Below, in pieces: positions 1-7,877 of a DNA stretch of 14,718 nt (its first letter is position 1; every line of letters starts with the position of its first letter). The stretch covers positions 1 through 14,718 of the forward strand of contig JAABOA010000467.1 in the NCBI GenBank assembly GCA_015680635.1, in the 5' to 3' direction. A model generated the notes under the pieces. The model was not told the DNA's origin, made no database searches, and saw only the letters and a list, made by a program, of their open reading frames with translations. A program made the translations under genes and the position numbers. This DNA comes from Lunasporangiospora selenospora. Taxonomy: Eukaryota > Mortierellomycota > Mortierellomycetes > Mortierellales > Mortierellaceae.

Positions 1-2
1 GA

Positions 3-58
<56 letters not shown>

Positions 59-386
59 CAGCAACTGAAGTGAGAAATGAAAAAAAAAAGGTGTGTCTGT
101 ATGAGTGTCTGTGTATTTGTACGTGCAGAGAAGGATGGCAAAAGCGAGTGAGCTGACAAAAAGGAAATGGCGCTGGGTCAAGGACAAGAAAGCAGAAAGA
201 AGAAAAGGAAAGAAAAAAAAAAAAGATGGAATGCCAGAAAACGAGATGCTGCCTCCCTCACAATGCCGCAGACGACAAGCTCCAAAAGGGAGAGGCTTGG
301 CCTTTACAAAATGAAAACGATGTGATCTACACTGCATAATTGCAATATCTTTCTTTCATTGCCCTAACTCTTTCTACCAAGTGGGA
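1..386. other. 3' flank of EXO1, purine-rich intergenic DNA
   Basis: No convincing gene is seen here. The stretch opens with a GA microsatellite, continues with A-rich and G/A-rich sequence including several A runs, and ends just past the EXO1 stop codon (387-389, minus strand). It should hold the EXO1 3' UTR and polyadenylation region on the minus strand. I find no canonical AATAAA on that strand. A lysine-rich plus-strand ORF (105-314) is explained by the purine-rich composition. Confidence 0.6.
11..54. repeat. (GA)22 microsatellite
   Basis: This is an uninterrupted GA dinucleotide run of 22 units, preceded by the related imperfect sequence gaaagagaaa. It lies about 330 bp past the EXO1 stop codon. 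On the minus strand it reads as a CT tract. It is likely length-polymorphic and prone to slippage. Confidence 0.95.
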
Positions 387-3014
387 TCACTTAGGGGTAT
401 AACGGAACCTATCTAAACAAAGCACCGTCGTAGTCGCTGTTGTTGCTGTTGCTACTGCTGTCGTCTCCGTGGACCCCGAGGTCCCAACATGCGCGGTGGT
501 GTGGCGTGCAGATGATAAATGATACAGCGGTCGTCCAGAAGGAATCTTGACAACTCCATCGGAAGCTTGTCTCGTCAATTTTCTCGGGGCATTCGCGCTC
601 TTTGAGTGTGTCTTGTTGGGTTGAAATGATATTTTGGGTGACACCGTAGATCTGGGGGTAGTCTTTTCCAATGGGAGCGCACGTGTCAAGCCAGGGGTTC
701 GAGCAGTAGATGCGTTTGATATGTTTGAGAACTTGTCCCGCCACCCTTGAATCACCTTCGCCTCTGCCCTGGTACGTTCTCCTCCTTCCTGCGATAGGGA
801 TGGGGATGGGGATGGAGTTGGAGGCGGGGATGGAGACGGGGACCAGGATTCGATCTCGTCTTCTTCCTCTGGTAGTACGGGGCTCTGTGTAATGTCTTCA
901 TAGTTTCCTGTACCCAAGGGCGATAGGTCGTAATCATGTAACAGCCCCATCTCGTCAAGACCTATGCCACTATCCGTCCGTATCGACTTGGGGCTTTTCC
1001 TTACTGTGATGTGTGATGTCCTTGGTACGCATGGTACACTTGGCGGCTTTTCTTCGGGTGCGCCAACTTCGAACCCAAAGAATCGGCTCCGTGCCTCGAT
1101 TATTACAGAAGGTCGGGTATCTTCCACAGTCGGAGTATTGGGCTTTGGGAATGAAATGGTGGTTGTATCGTACATTTTGGCGGATACAGTGGTCGATTGG
1201 AGACTATCGCCGCCGAGGCATCTCTTTGTCCTAGTCGCCACACTTGGATTCAGGGATTTTCTTTTGAGGAGAGTTTGTGATTCACCCTGTGCTACTGCGC
1301 TAGGATTTGTCGGCACCTTGGCAAAATATGTGTGAATAGACTTGGTGCTCGGCATAGAAAGTTTTGACTGAGCATTCAGAATCTATTGGATAGTAAAAAG
1401 ATACAGCCTAGTCAGGGCCACATACCCTATAGAGTACCCGTCACGGTAACGAAATGAATCTAAAAAAAGATCTTACAATTTTGTTCTCTTTTCCAGGATA
1501 ACTTGACCTCGGTGTCCGACTCTGTGACTGAACTGAAGAACTAGTGAACGCCACTTTTGTGATAGGATTAATTTTTCCAGTGGCAATATCCTCGACAACT
1601 TTTTGTTCCAGGGCACTAGATGGGATTGTAAAATAATAAATCGTGTGGGATGATGAGTATCGAGGGCAATGTATTGACGGGACAAAATGTTGACAAAGCA
1701 CCATGTTGGGAGCTGTGCGAGTAGATGACATACGGTCCAAGAAAGTCGAATTCATCCGTCAGAGTCATATCCACTAGGTCGTCCGGAACTGTATTGAGAT
1801 GCACCATTGACTTGGAGGATGGGTCATACACTCTGGCATACAAGAATGTATGGTCTGCTTTTCTGAAAGAGTCTTCATAATCGGGTTGGACTCTGGTTGA
1901 GGTGACCTCCATTCGAATATGCCGAATCACTTTATCGGCGGTTTTAAGTCGACGAAGTAGTCGTTGTGCCGTTTTGAGCCCCATTCCTGGTAATGATGGT
2001 AGATAGTCACAGCCAGAGAGGATACACATGTGGCGAAATTCTGTTATGGACCAATCCTGAAAAGAGACTTCCTGAACCATTGGAAACCTGTCGCTCAAGA
2101 TCTCAACTCCTACTCCATATTGGTCCATCTTGAAGATGACCTGGTTGGGTGATGCAGTAATATTTTCAATAGTGTGAGTGATCAATGTTGCTCCCCTCGT
2201 CAAAATAGCTGACAGAGTTGAGGGGCATAAAACGCAAGAGTGGGAAGAAGGGAGGGAGGGGAGAGCACTTACCCGTTTACAACCAAACACTAGCAAATCA
2301 GAGTCTTCTGTAACAATGCCATCAATAAGACCTGCTTTTTCGAGAAAGGCCAACTGTGCATCCGCTTCATACGGGGCCACTACATAGTCAATTCCTGAAG
2401 CCTGCAAGAGCTGAATCACTGCTAGAGCCATTTCAGGTGTGACATCAACACACTTGCGAAAGTATTCCAAAGCCGTCTTTGTGTCGCCTGCGCGGAGAAA
2501 ACTCATTGCTTGTTTCCTGTTGTCGTCGCGTCGACTATTAAAAAAAAATATATAAGCCATTAGTTTTTTCGTAATTGGTCGACAATAATGTTTCCTTGCG
2601 GGGGAAAAAAAAAGAAAATCTAACCTTTGGCGCTCTCCTTCTGTGGCCGATTTTGAGGGCAGATAGCCGCCATCAAAGACAACATATGGCTTCACTCCGA
2701 AAAACTTGAACATCTCAATCCTCCGCATAAAGTAGGTAACATATCTAAACCCCCCCAAAAAAAAAAAAAAAAAAAGGTTGTCAACATCTCTCTGCTCTTT
2801 GTGAATACTGTTCAACAAGGACCGGATTCAATGCTTGACAAAATGGAAATTACTTTTGTGTAGGTTGTCCCATGCACAACTCTTGAGCACATGCAAATGC
2901 GCCTCGATGCAACCAAACGTAGCCATCAATGCCCAATGTGTGTCCAGCACAGTCCTTGAGATGAAAAGGCCGTTCGATCGACTTTAATAAGGGCAGGAGC
3001 CCCTGGATTCCCAT
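387..3014 (-). CDS. EXO1: Exonuclease 1 (Rad2/XPG-family 5'-3' exonuclease and flap nuclease)
   Basis: Role (family knowledge): nuclear 5'-3' exonuclease and flap endonuclease for mismatch repair, resection of double-strand breaks and telomere processing. Exons on the minus strand: 3014-2854, 2744-2625, 2534-2273, 2140-1734, 1615-1477, 1382-387, giving about 694 aa, close to the 702 aa of yeast Exo1. The start is the MGIQGLLP motif, the invariant N-terminus of the family. Catalytic acidic residues fall at expected positions: D30, D78, E150, D152, D171, D173 and D226, within IDGYVW, VFDGG, YEADAQ, TEDSDL and SGCDYL. The XPG-N and XPG-I regions and the H2TH helix motif (SLPGMGLKTA) are present, and the domain ends with NPITK. 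The rest is Ser/Pro/Thr-rich tail containing a PIP-like SIHTYF (379-383 core) and RSRFF (461-465), which matches the Mlh1-binding MIP box. All junctions keep frame; the last 200 residues are unrecognised but open. Identity is very sure, exact tail end fairly sure. Confidence 0.95.
2745..2853 (-). other. EXO1 intron 1 with long homopolymers
   Basis: This intron splits the lysine codon after GQPTQ. The donor is GTAATT and the acceptor TTTAG. It contains a run of 19 A (plus strand 2757-2775) next to 7 C (2750-2756). Such runs are frequent sites of sequencing and assembly error, but the intron sits outside coding sequence, so the reading frame does not depend on their exact length. Confidence 0.85.
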
Positions 3015-3849
3015 GCTACTCTGTCTGTATTGTCGATCACAATGTTGGGGAGGAGGGGTTGAGTGAGGACTGAAAAGTGGCAATCTGGGGTGATTTGCCC
3101 AAGGGCTCTTCTTGAGTTTCAATAAAAGCTAGAATGCATTTTTCTTTTTTTTTTTTTTTTGGTCAAGGGGGCCAAAAGCCACTCAGGGTTTATGACTGTC
3201 GCGCACGCGTCGTCCCATAGAAAAAGAAAAAGTTTCGTCCTAGGAATCGGGTCAAGAAAGAAAAAAAGAAAAGCGACCGTGTCTGCAATGCAACGCCTAA
3301 TTGCTTCGTAACCATTGATATTCTTCCACCTTGACAAAGTTTTATTTTCGAGGCAAGGTATGGTTCAAACATGGCCACAGCCGGAGGATCTTGTCCCGAA
3401 CCGGTCAAACTTTTAGAGCTGATAGATCCTTCCTCTAATTTTTTTTTTCTTTTTTAGAAAAAGTCAGCCAACTGGCATGTCTTTTTATTTCATGAGGAGG
3501 CCCAGCCCCCACCAGGAAGTTACATTCTTTGTAAAAACGCTGATTGGACATCATTTTCTACTGCAGCTTGTAATATGTAGGATACATTTGTGTAAAGAAT
3601 GACGCGAAAAAAAATAATATACAGGAATGCTAGAGCAAGCGATGACAGGGTGAAAGAAAGAACAACAGGAAAGAGTGTTATGATACAAAGGTGAGGTTGT
3701 CTCACGGTTATAGACGGTGGTGGAAAAGCAAAGTGTGCAAGGAGAGAAAGGGAAGGGCGAAAGAAAGGAGGGGAGAAAGACTATAATTGCGATTCAACTG
3801 CATGAGTATCCTAATAAATAGCATTCTTGGTTCGGAGGAAAAAAAAGAA
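3015..3849. other. Intergenic: EXO1 promoter and 3' region of RING gene
   Basis: No gene is supported here. Since both flanking genes run leftward, the left part should be the EXO1 promoter and 5' UTR and the right part the RING-gene 3' UTR. It contains a T16 run (3145-3160), an MCB element (3205-3210), an ACGCGAAA motif (3602-3609), a CCAAT box on the minus strand (ATTGG at 3543-3547, read as CCAATCAG) and a minus-strand AATAAA (3484-3489). The AATAAA lies about 360 bp beyond the RING stop codon and is a weak candidate for its poly(A) signal. Short phenylalanine-rich ORFs here come from the T/A runs. Confidence 0.6.
3205..3210. promoter_or_regulatory. MluI cell-cycle box (ACGCGT) upstream of EXO1
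   Basis: A palindromic ACGCGT lies 191 bp upstream of the EXO1 start codon, within GCGCACGCGTCG. In ascomycete yeasts this hexamer is the MCB bound by MBF (Mbp1/Swi6), which drives G1/S expression of replication and repair genes. Placing the same control in this fungus is an inference. A single hexamer can also occur by chance. Confidence 0.45.
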
Positions 3850-6800
3850 TTATTCTCCAAAGTTCAGGCTGGTTGAAGTCTCCGATTCATGGGTTGACTC
3901 GGATACTACAGCTGCTGCTCGGCAGACTGGACATTTGTTTGCACCCGTGGTGAGCCACTATCGATGGAAAGAAATAATAAAGTCAAGCATGCGTCAGTAT
4001 GCAATGTCTTATTAAAAGCTCTACTTGTCAACAACCATGTCACTCTGAAATAAAAAATAAAACAAAAAGGCAGCTTACCTTGTCAATACACTCAAGATGA
4101 AAACCATGCTTGCAAGACAATGCTCGCATCGTCTCGCCTTCTTCGTATTCACTCATACAGACAAGACAACGGGAGCCATCGCCCAGCGTAGTCACGTCAC
4201 GCATGCCTCGAAGATCCGTGACGAATTGACCTACAGGGAATCCCGCTCCGTCAATCGCTTCCTGAGTGGTAGTCACTGGTCGTGCTGGGCCAATCATGTT
4301 GGCAAGTGCCCACAGATCGTCGTAGCTGCTGCCTCCTTCAACATCGGCCCCGGCAGCCAATAGACTGCTCATATCTATTTAGACGGACCAACAATAGGAT
4401 AGTGAGAGAACGTGTTAGTCATATGTGGAAAGCAAGTCACTTCTATTCGGGGGAACTCCAGATAAAGAAAAAAATACTTACAGGTTCCAGAAAGTGTCAG
4501 TACAATCCAAGGCGTTCTAGAGCGGCCGTGTGCTTGGTCCTGATCGTCCAGAGTCCCATTCAAGCTGGAGGAATCTCCCGAGTCAGAGTCTGCATTCGAG
4601 TCAGGACCAGGTCCTGTCAAGAACATGATGATCGTTTCACCAATGTCCTCCATGTTGGCACCATTGTCCTCGGTGGTGCGCTCCGCGTTCTCAGTATTAT
4701 CCGCTCCAGACTCACTGGTATCCGTTCGAGGACGACGTTGGCCAAATCCTGCTCCACTGATCTGAATAAAACGTATCGTGGGATTTTGTCGTCTTGGGCG
4801 TCCTGGTGCCGCCAGTGGATCCGCACCCGGTTCTGTAGATGAATCTCCCAGAGGTCCCAAAGGCCCCAGAGGTCCCAGAGGCCCTAGAATGTCTCCATCG
4901 CCCTCTTGGGCTCTGCCCGAGATAGAAGAGTCGATCAACGACTGATCTCTTTCACCTTCTGTGGTTGTAGATGGCCCCAGTCCTTGGTCTTCATCTGTGA
5001 CATTAGTCGCTCGGAATCCTCGACTGATATCTGCCAGTAATCGAGCAAAGAATGGAAGTTGACTCAGTAGGAGCTGGGATCGATCCAAGGCTGGATCGTT
5101 GGTTGAGCCATCTGGGTTTGGAGTATCGTCGGTCTGGGTCTGTGTTCCTGATGATGAAGAAAGATCTTCGGTAGCTTCTTCCGCTGGTGAAGCAGATCTC
5201 TCGGTCGAGGTCAACGAGTCCGATGGTTGGTATCCCAACAGCCCGCGCACACTTGAGGAGCGCAACCGACGGCGGTGGAGGGTGGCAGGAGATCGGAGGA
5301 ATGAGCTGCTCTCTCCATGCGTTTCGTTCGTCTCTGACCCCAGTTCTATGCCTCGGTTCGAATGACTGGAATTTGGATCCCTATTGATCTCGTTGTGGTT
5401 GGATGCCATAGAAAGGTTGTTCTCCATGTGATCCTCACTAGGATTGGCTGATGAAGCAGCAGCAGCAGCAGAATTCGACGACTCTGCCCAGGACTGAAGA
5501 ATCTGGTGATGGATGAGCTCAGCAACCTCCTCAGGACCGGGATAGCGACGGGAAGAGGGTCGTGCACGAAGAGGGTCGTTGGTATAAGCGGATGCTCCGT
5601 CGTCCATAGTATCATCGTCGTCCGAATCAGGTCGGATGGGCATAAGGCTTGAGGAGATGGATGTGCCTCTTGGAGGGTTCGACAATCCTACGATATGAGA
5701 GGTATGATCCGATCCAGCAATTGTGGGCGTGGGCGTTGGCGTACGTGTGGATTCAAGCGTCATTATGGAGGCAGAAGTTGAGAGAATCGAGGACATGTCC
5801 TGTGTTGCCCGAGCTCGAGACCTTGTCACGGCTCCATGTCGTGGAGAGAAAGGTTCTGTGCGGTAGGGCCCACTGTTGTGATATGCTTCATAGGCGGTCT
5901 GGTGATGCTGATACTGCGAGACCGGGTGCTGGTGTCCTCGAGATAGATATGGATCTAGGCCAAGACTCTGCTGAGGACGCCGTTCGTCCAACATCACGGG
6001 TTGGGAATCTGTAGATGTCGCTTCGCTGGGCTCAGTAGAGGATGTGAGCCGTGTCAGCGCCTGACGATGATGTTGGAAAGGTGCACGGCCAACTGACTCT
6101 TGGTCGACATCCATGTCCATACTTCCCCCTCTGCCTGTGTTCATACCTCCGGGGTTACTGGCGCTGGCGCTGGCGCTGCTGCTACCGCTGCTGCTGCCGC
6201 TGCTGCTGCCGCTTCCACTTAGCCCAAGTGTCTGCTGACTCGATATCGTCATCGGCGAGGTGGATGTCGTGGCGGAACAAGTGCCTGTGGGGGGTGGAAC
6301 AGCAAGTAGACTTGACGCCCTACTTGAGCTTCTTGTGCTGCGGACCGACTGTTCGTCATACATACGCTGGACCCTCGATAAACCTCGAGGAGTCCGGCCG
6401 TTGGGAGTAGAGGGCTGACCACTAGCTCCCGCAAGAGCTGGCGACCGTGACGACGCTCGTGCGGCAACACCTGCATAGGATGCCGATGCTGAGCCCGAAG
6501 AGCTGACCTGAGCATTCGCTCTTGAAGAATGACCTCCATTGCTGTAATTGCTGTTGTTGCCCTCATGACTGATATTTGGACTCTGACCACGGGGGAATAT
6601 CACACGAGAGTTTGATTGACTGATAGAATGGTTAGGGGGGACTTCTGGGCTGGACTGACGGCTAACGCTGCCGCTGTCTGTATTTCTAGAGCTGCTGCCA
6701 CTCCCACTCGCAGACCCTCCGTTGCCGTTGTTGCCATTGTTGTTATTACTGTTGCGTGAGAGAAGAGGATAAAAGGAGGAAAAGAGGTTGGTTCGTCGTC

Positions 6801-7116
6801 TGCGCTCAGTTGTCGAGCGGAGGACCCGGGATGATGAGGCAGAGGAAGGCTGTTGCTGTAGCTGTTGTTGCTGTTGCTGCTGCTGTTGTTGTTGTTGTTG
6901 TTGTTGTTGCTGTTGGTGAGGTGCAGACTGTGCGAATGGAGCCATTTGAGGCGGTTGCTGTTGTCGACGACCAGGATTGCTTTGTTGGCGTGGGATAGAA
7001 GAGCTAGGATTGTGAGAAGGGCCATGTTGGCCAGAGGAAGAGGCAGAGTTGTTGCCCTGGGGCTGAGAGGGAGAGCGCCGGCTGCTCCTTGAGGGGGTCG
7101 AGTTACTCTGACCCAT
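3850..7116 (-). CDS. Large disordered RING-H2 zinc-finger protein, putative E3 ubiquitin ligase
   Basis: Exons on the minus strand are 7116-4482, 4374-4079 and 3957-3850, giving about 1012 aa. Introns are GTAAGT...TAG (107 nt, with CTAAC branch-like motif) and GTAAGC...TAG (121 nt). Residues 948-989 form a RING-H2: CLVC, then CKHGFHLEC, then CPVC, i.e. C-x2-C, C-x-H-x2-H-x2-C, C-x2-C. The second intron falls inside the RING between IDK and WLTTG. Such RINGs bind two zinc ions and recruit an E2. Before it, SSYDDLWALANMIGPARP (895-912) and PWIVLTL resemble a block I recall from other fungal RING proteins. Residues 1-870 are low complexity: polyQ at 68-89, Ser/Gly-rich runs, and a GPL repeat at about 743-755. 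The N-terminus MGQSNS fits the N-myristoylation consensus, suggesting membrane attachment. No transmembrane segment seen. Substrate unknown. RING call very sure; ligase activity inferred. Confidence 0.9.
4853..4888 (-). repeat. Four 9-bp tandem units encoding Gly-Pro-Leu repeats
   Basis: Four consecutive 9-bp units on the plus strand (ggtcccaaa, ggccccaga, ggtcccaga, ggccctaga) differ by one or two bases each. On the minus strand they encode repeated GPL triplets in the disordered part of the RING protein. The unit length is a multiple of three, so gain or loss of units would keep the reading frame. Confidence 0.85.
6850..6915 (-). repeat. CAA/CAG repeat encoding polyglutamine
   Basis: The minus strand encodes 18 glutamines, one leucine (cta), then three more glutamines, at residues 68-89 of the RING protein. 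CAA and CAG codons are mixed, with a run of eight CAA. The mixing should make the tract more stable than a pure CAG array. Confidence 0.95.
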
Positions 7117-7365
7117 AGTGAATGTGGTCTGGCGGTATCAGGTCTGTCGTCTAGGGGGATGAAATGGAGTCAAGAGCCAGGAGATACAAAGGTAATATAG
7201 CCGTGAGGAGAAACGAATGTCCCGCTGACTAATTCAACTAAATGTTCGAGAAGGATGGCTGTCGCCTAGTCAGAGAAGGCTGGGGTGCCAGAAAGGAAGG
7301 ATCCAGTGTGGAGGGAGAATGAGAATGGGAGTGGGGGTGAGAGAGGAGTCAGAGTGAGAGAAAAT

Positions 7366-7401
7366 GAAAGAAGAGAGAGAAAGAAAGAAAGAGAGAAGAG
7401 A
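7366..7401. repeat. Uninterrupted 36-nt purine (GA/GAAA) tract
   Basis: All 36 bases are A or G on the plus strand, mixing GA and GAAA units. It lies about 250 bp upstream of the RING start codon and reads as a CT-rich tract in that gene's direction. Polypurine/polypyrimidine tracts are common in fungal promoters and disfavour nucleosomes. Confidence 0.85.
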
Positions 7402-7472
7402 CAGCGTCAAGTGGAAGTGATAAAAGGAATGATGGGGTTCAAATCAACAAGCAAGCATGAGGACCGCGTGCT

Positions 7473-7497
7473 CATGAATGGCCCTTTTAAATTCATG
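7473..7497. repeat. Inverted repeat, 7-bp arms
   Basis: CATGAAT (7473-7479) and ATTCATG (7491-7497) are perfect inverted copies separated by 11 nt that include TTTTAA. The dyad lies in the divergent RING/INTS9 promoter region. It could be a binding site for a dimeric factor, but arms this short also arise by chance. Confidence 0.5.
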
Positions 7498-7539
7498 GGC
7501 ACACAAACAATAAAAAGGCTCTCCTGACCAGATGCAGCC

Positions 7540-7680
7540 ATGGCGGCCGCAGTGGAGGAGCGAAGTGGGCACCTTCAAGGATCACCTTTGGACCTCATCC
7601 TCACGAGTTCCTGCAACCTGCTCCCTTCAGTCTCCTACACCAAACATTCATACTCCACGTCTCTGCACATGGCGCGCTGA
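7540..7680 (+). other. Small ORF (46 codons) with optimal start context
   Basis: An ATG in the context gcagccATGGCG opens a reading frame of 46 codons ending in TGA at 7678-7680. The predicted peptide starts MAAAVEERSG and ends SLHMAR. I recognise no domain, signal peptide or membrane segment. It is 198 bp upstream of the proposed INTS9 start and could be an upstream ORF in the INTS9 leader, a small independent gene, or chance. The start context (A at -3, G at +4) is much better than that of the ATGs downstream of it. Confidence 0.25.
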
Positions 7681-7771
7681 CTGGCACTGAGGACGAGGGG
7701 CCATGGGGATCAGCGCTTTGGAACAAAGCGAGCCATATCACTCACATTCTCATCCATGCCCCTTAACATGT

Positions 7772-7777
7772 TATAAG
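7772..7777 (+). promoter_or_regulatory. TATA-like element upstream of INTS9
   Basis: TATAAG occurs 106 bp before the proposed INTS9 start codon. If used, transcription would begin near 7800 and the mRNA would include several upstream ATGs. Many fungal housekeeping promoters lack TATA boxes, so this is only a candidate. Confidence 0.25.
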
Positions 7778-7877
7778 AGGCCAGCAAGCCAAGGCAAGCA
7801 CATGCAATAAAGGGCAATTATGAGAATGCAATGCGTTCTGATCCCAGCCTCTGTCGCTGCCATTCTATCGCGTCAAT

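Larger units (their letters stand above)
7117..7877. other. Divergent intergenic region between the RING gene and INTS9
   Basis: This 761-bp space separates two divergent start codons and must contain both promoters and leaders. It holds a purine-only tract (7366-7401), an inverted repeat (7473-7497), overlapping palindromes GCCATGGC and GCGGCCGC (7537-7550), a 46-codon ORF (7540-7680) and a TATA-like TATAAG (7772-7777), 106 bp before the proposed INTS9 start. Several upstream ATGs lie between 7802 and 7833. An 80-codon plus-strand ORF (7285-7527) is mostly the purine tract and is not supported. Confidence 0.6.

Noticed and set aside
105-314. 69-codon lysine/arginine-rich plus-strand ORF
   Set aside because: Its composition is explained by A/G-rich DNA with A runs. 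There is no recognisable domain, and it lies in the likely 3' region of EXO1.
964-1335. 123-codon plus-strand ORF antisense to the EXO1 tail, and the 111-codon minus-strand ORF at 409-744
   Set aside because: Both are other-frame shadows of EXO1 exon 6, whose frame carries the MIP box and joins correctly to upstream exons.
2113-2818. A continuous 400-codon minus-strand ORF through EXO1 introns (1616-2818)
   Set aside because: It reads through introns 2 and 3 in frame by chance. The inserted residues interrupt conserved blocks, and splicing restores catalytic residues to their usual positions (E150, D152, D171).
3119-3408. Phenylalanine-rich minus-strand ORFs in the EXO1 promoter
   Set aside because: They consist of translated T/A homopolymer runs with no domain similarity.
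4282-4842. 186-codon plus-strand ORF antisense to the RING gene, and other antisense ORFs up to 7092
   Set aside because: Low-complexity coding DNA on the opposite strand commonly leaves open antisense frames. No domains are recognisable.
7285-7527. 80-codon Glu/Arg-rich plus-strand ORF
   Set aside because: It is mostly the translated purine tract and has no recognisable domain.
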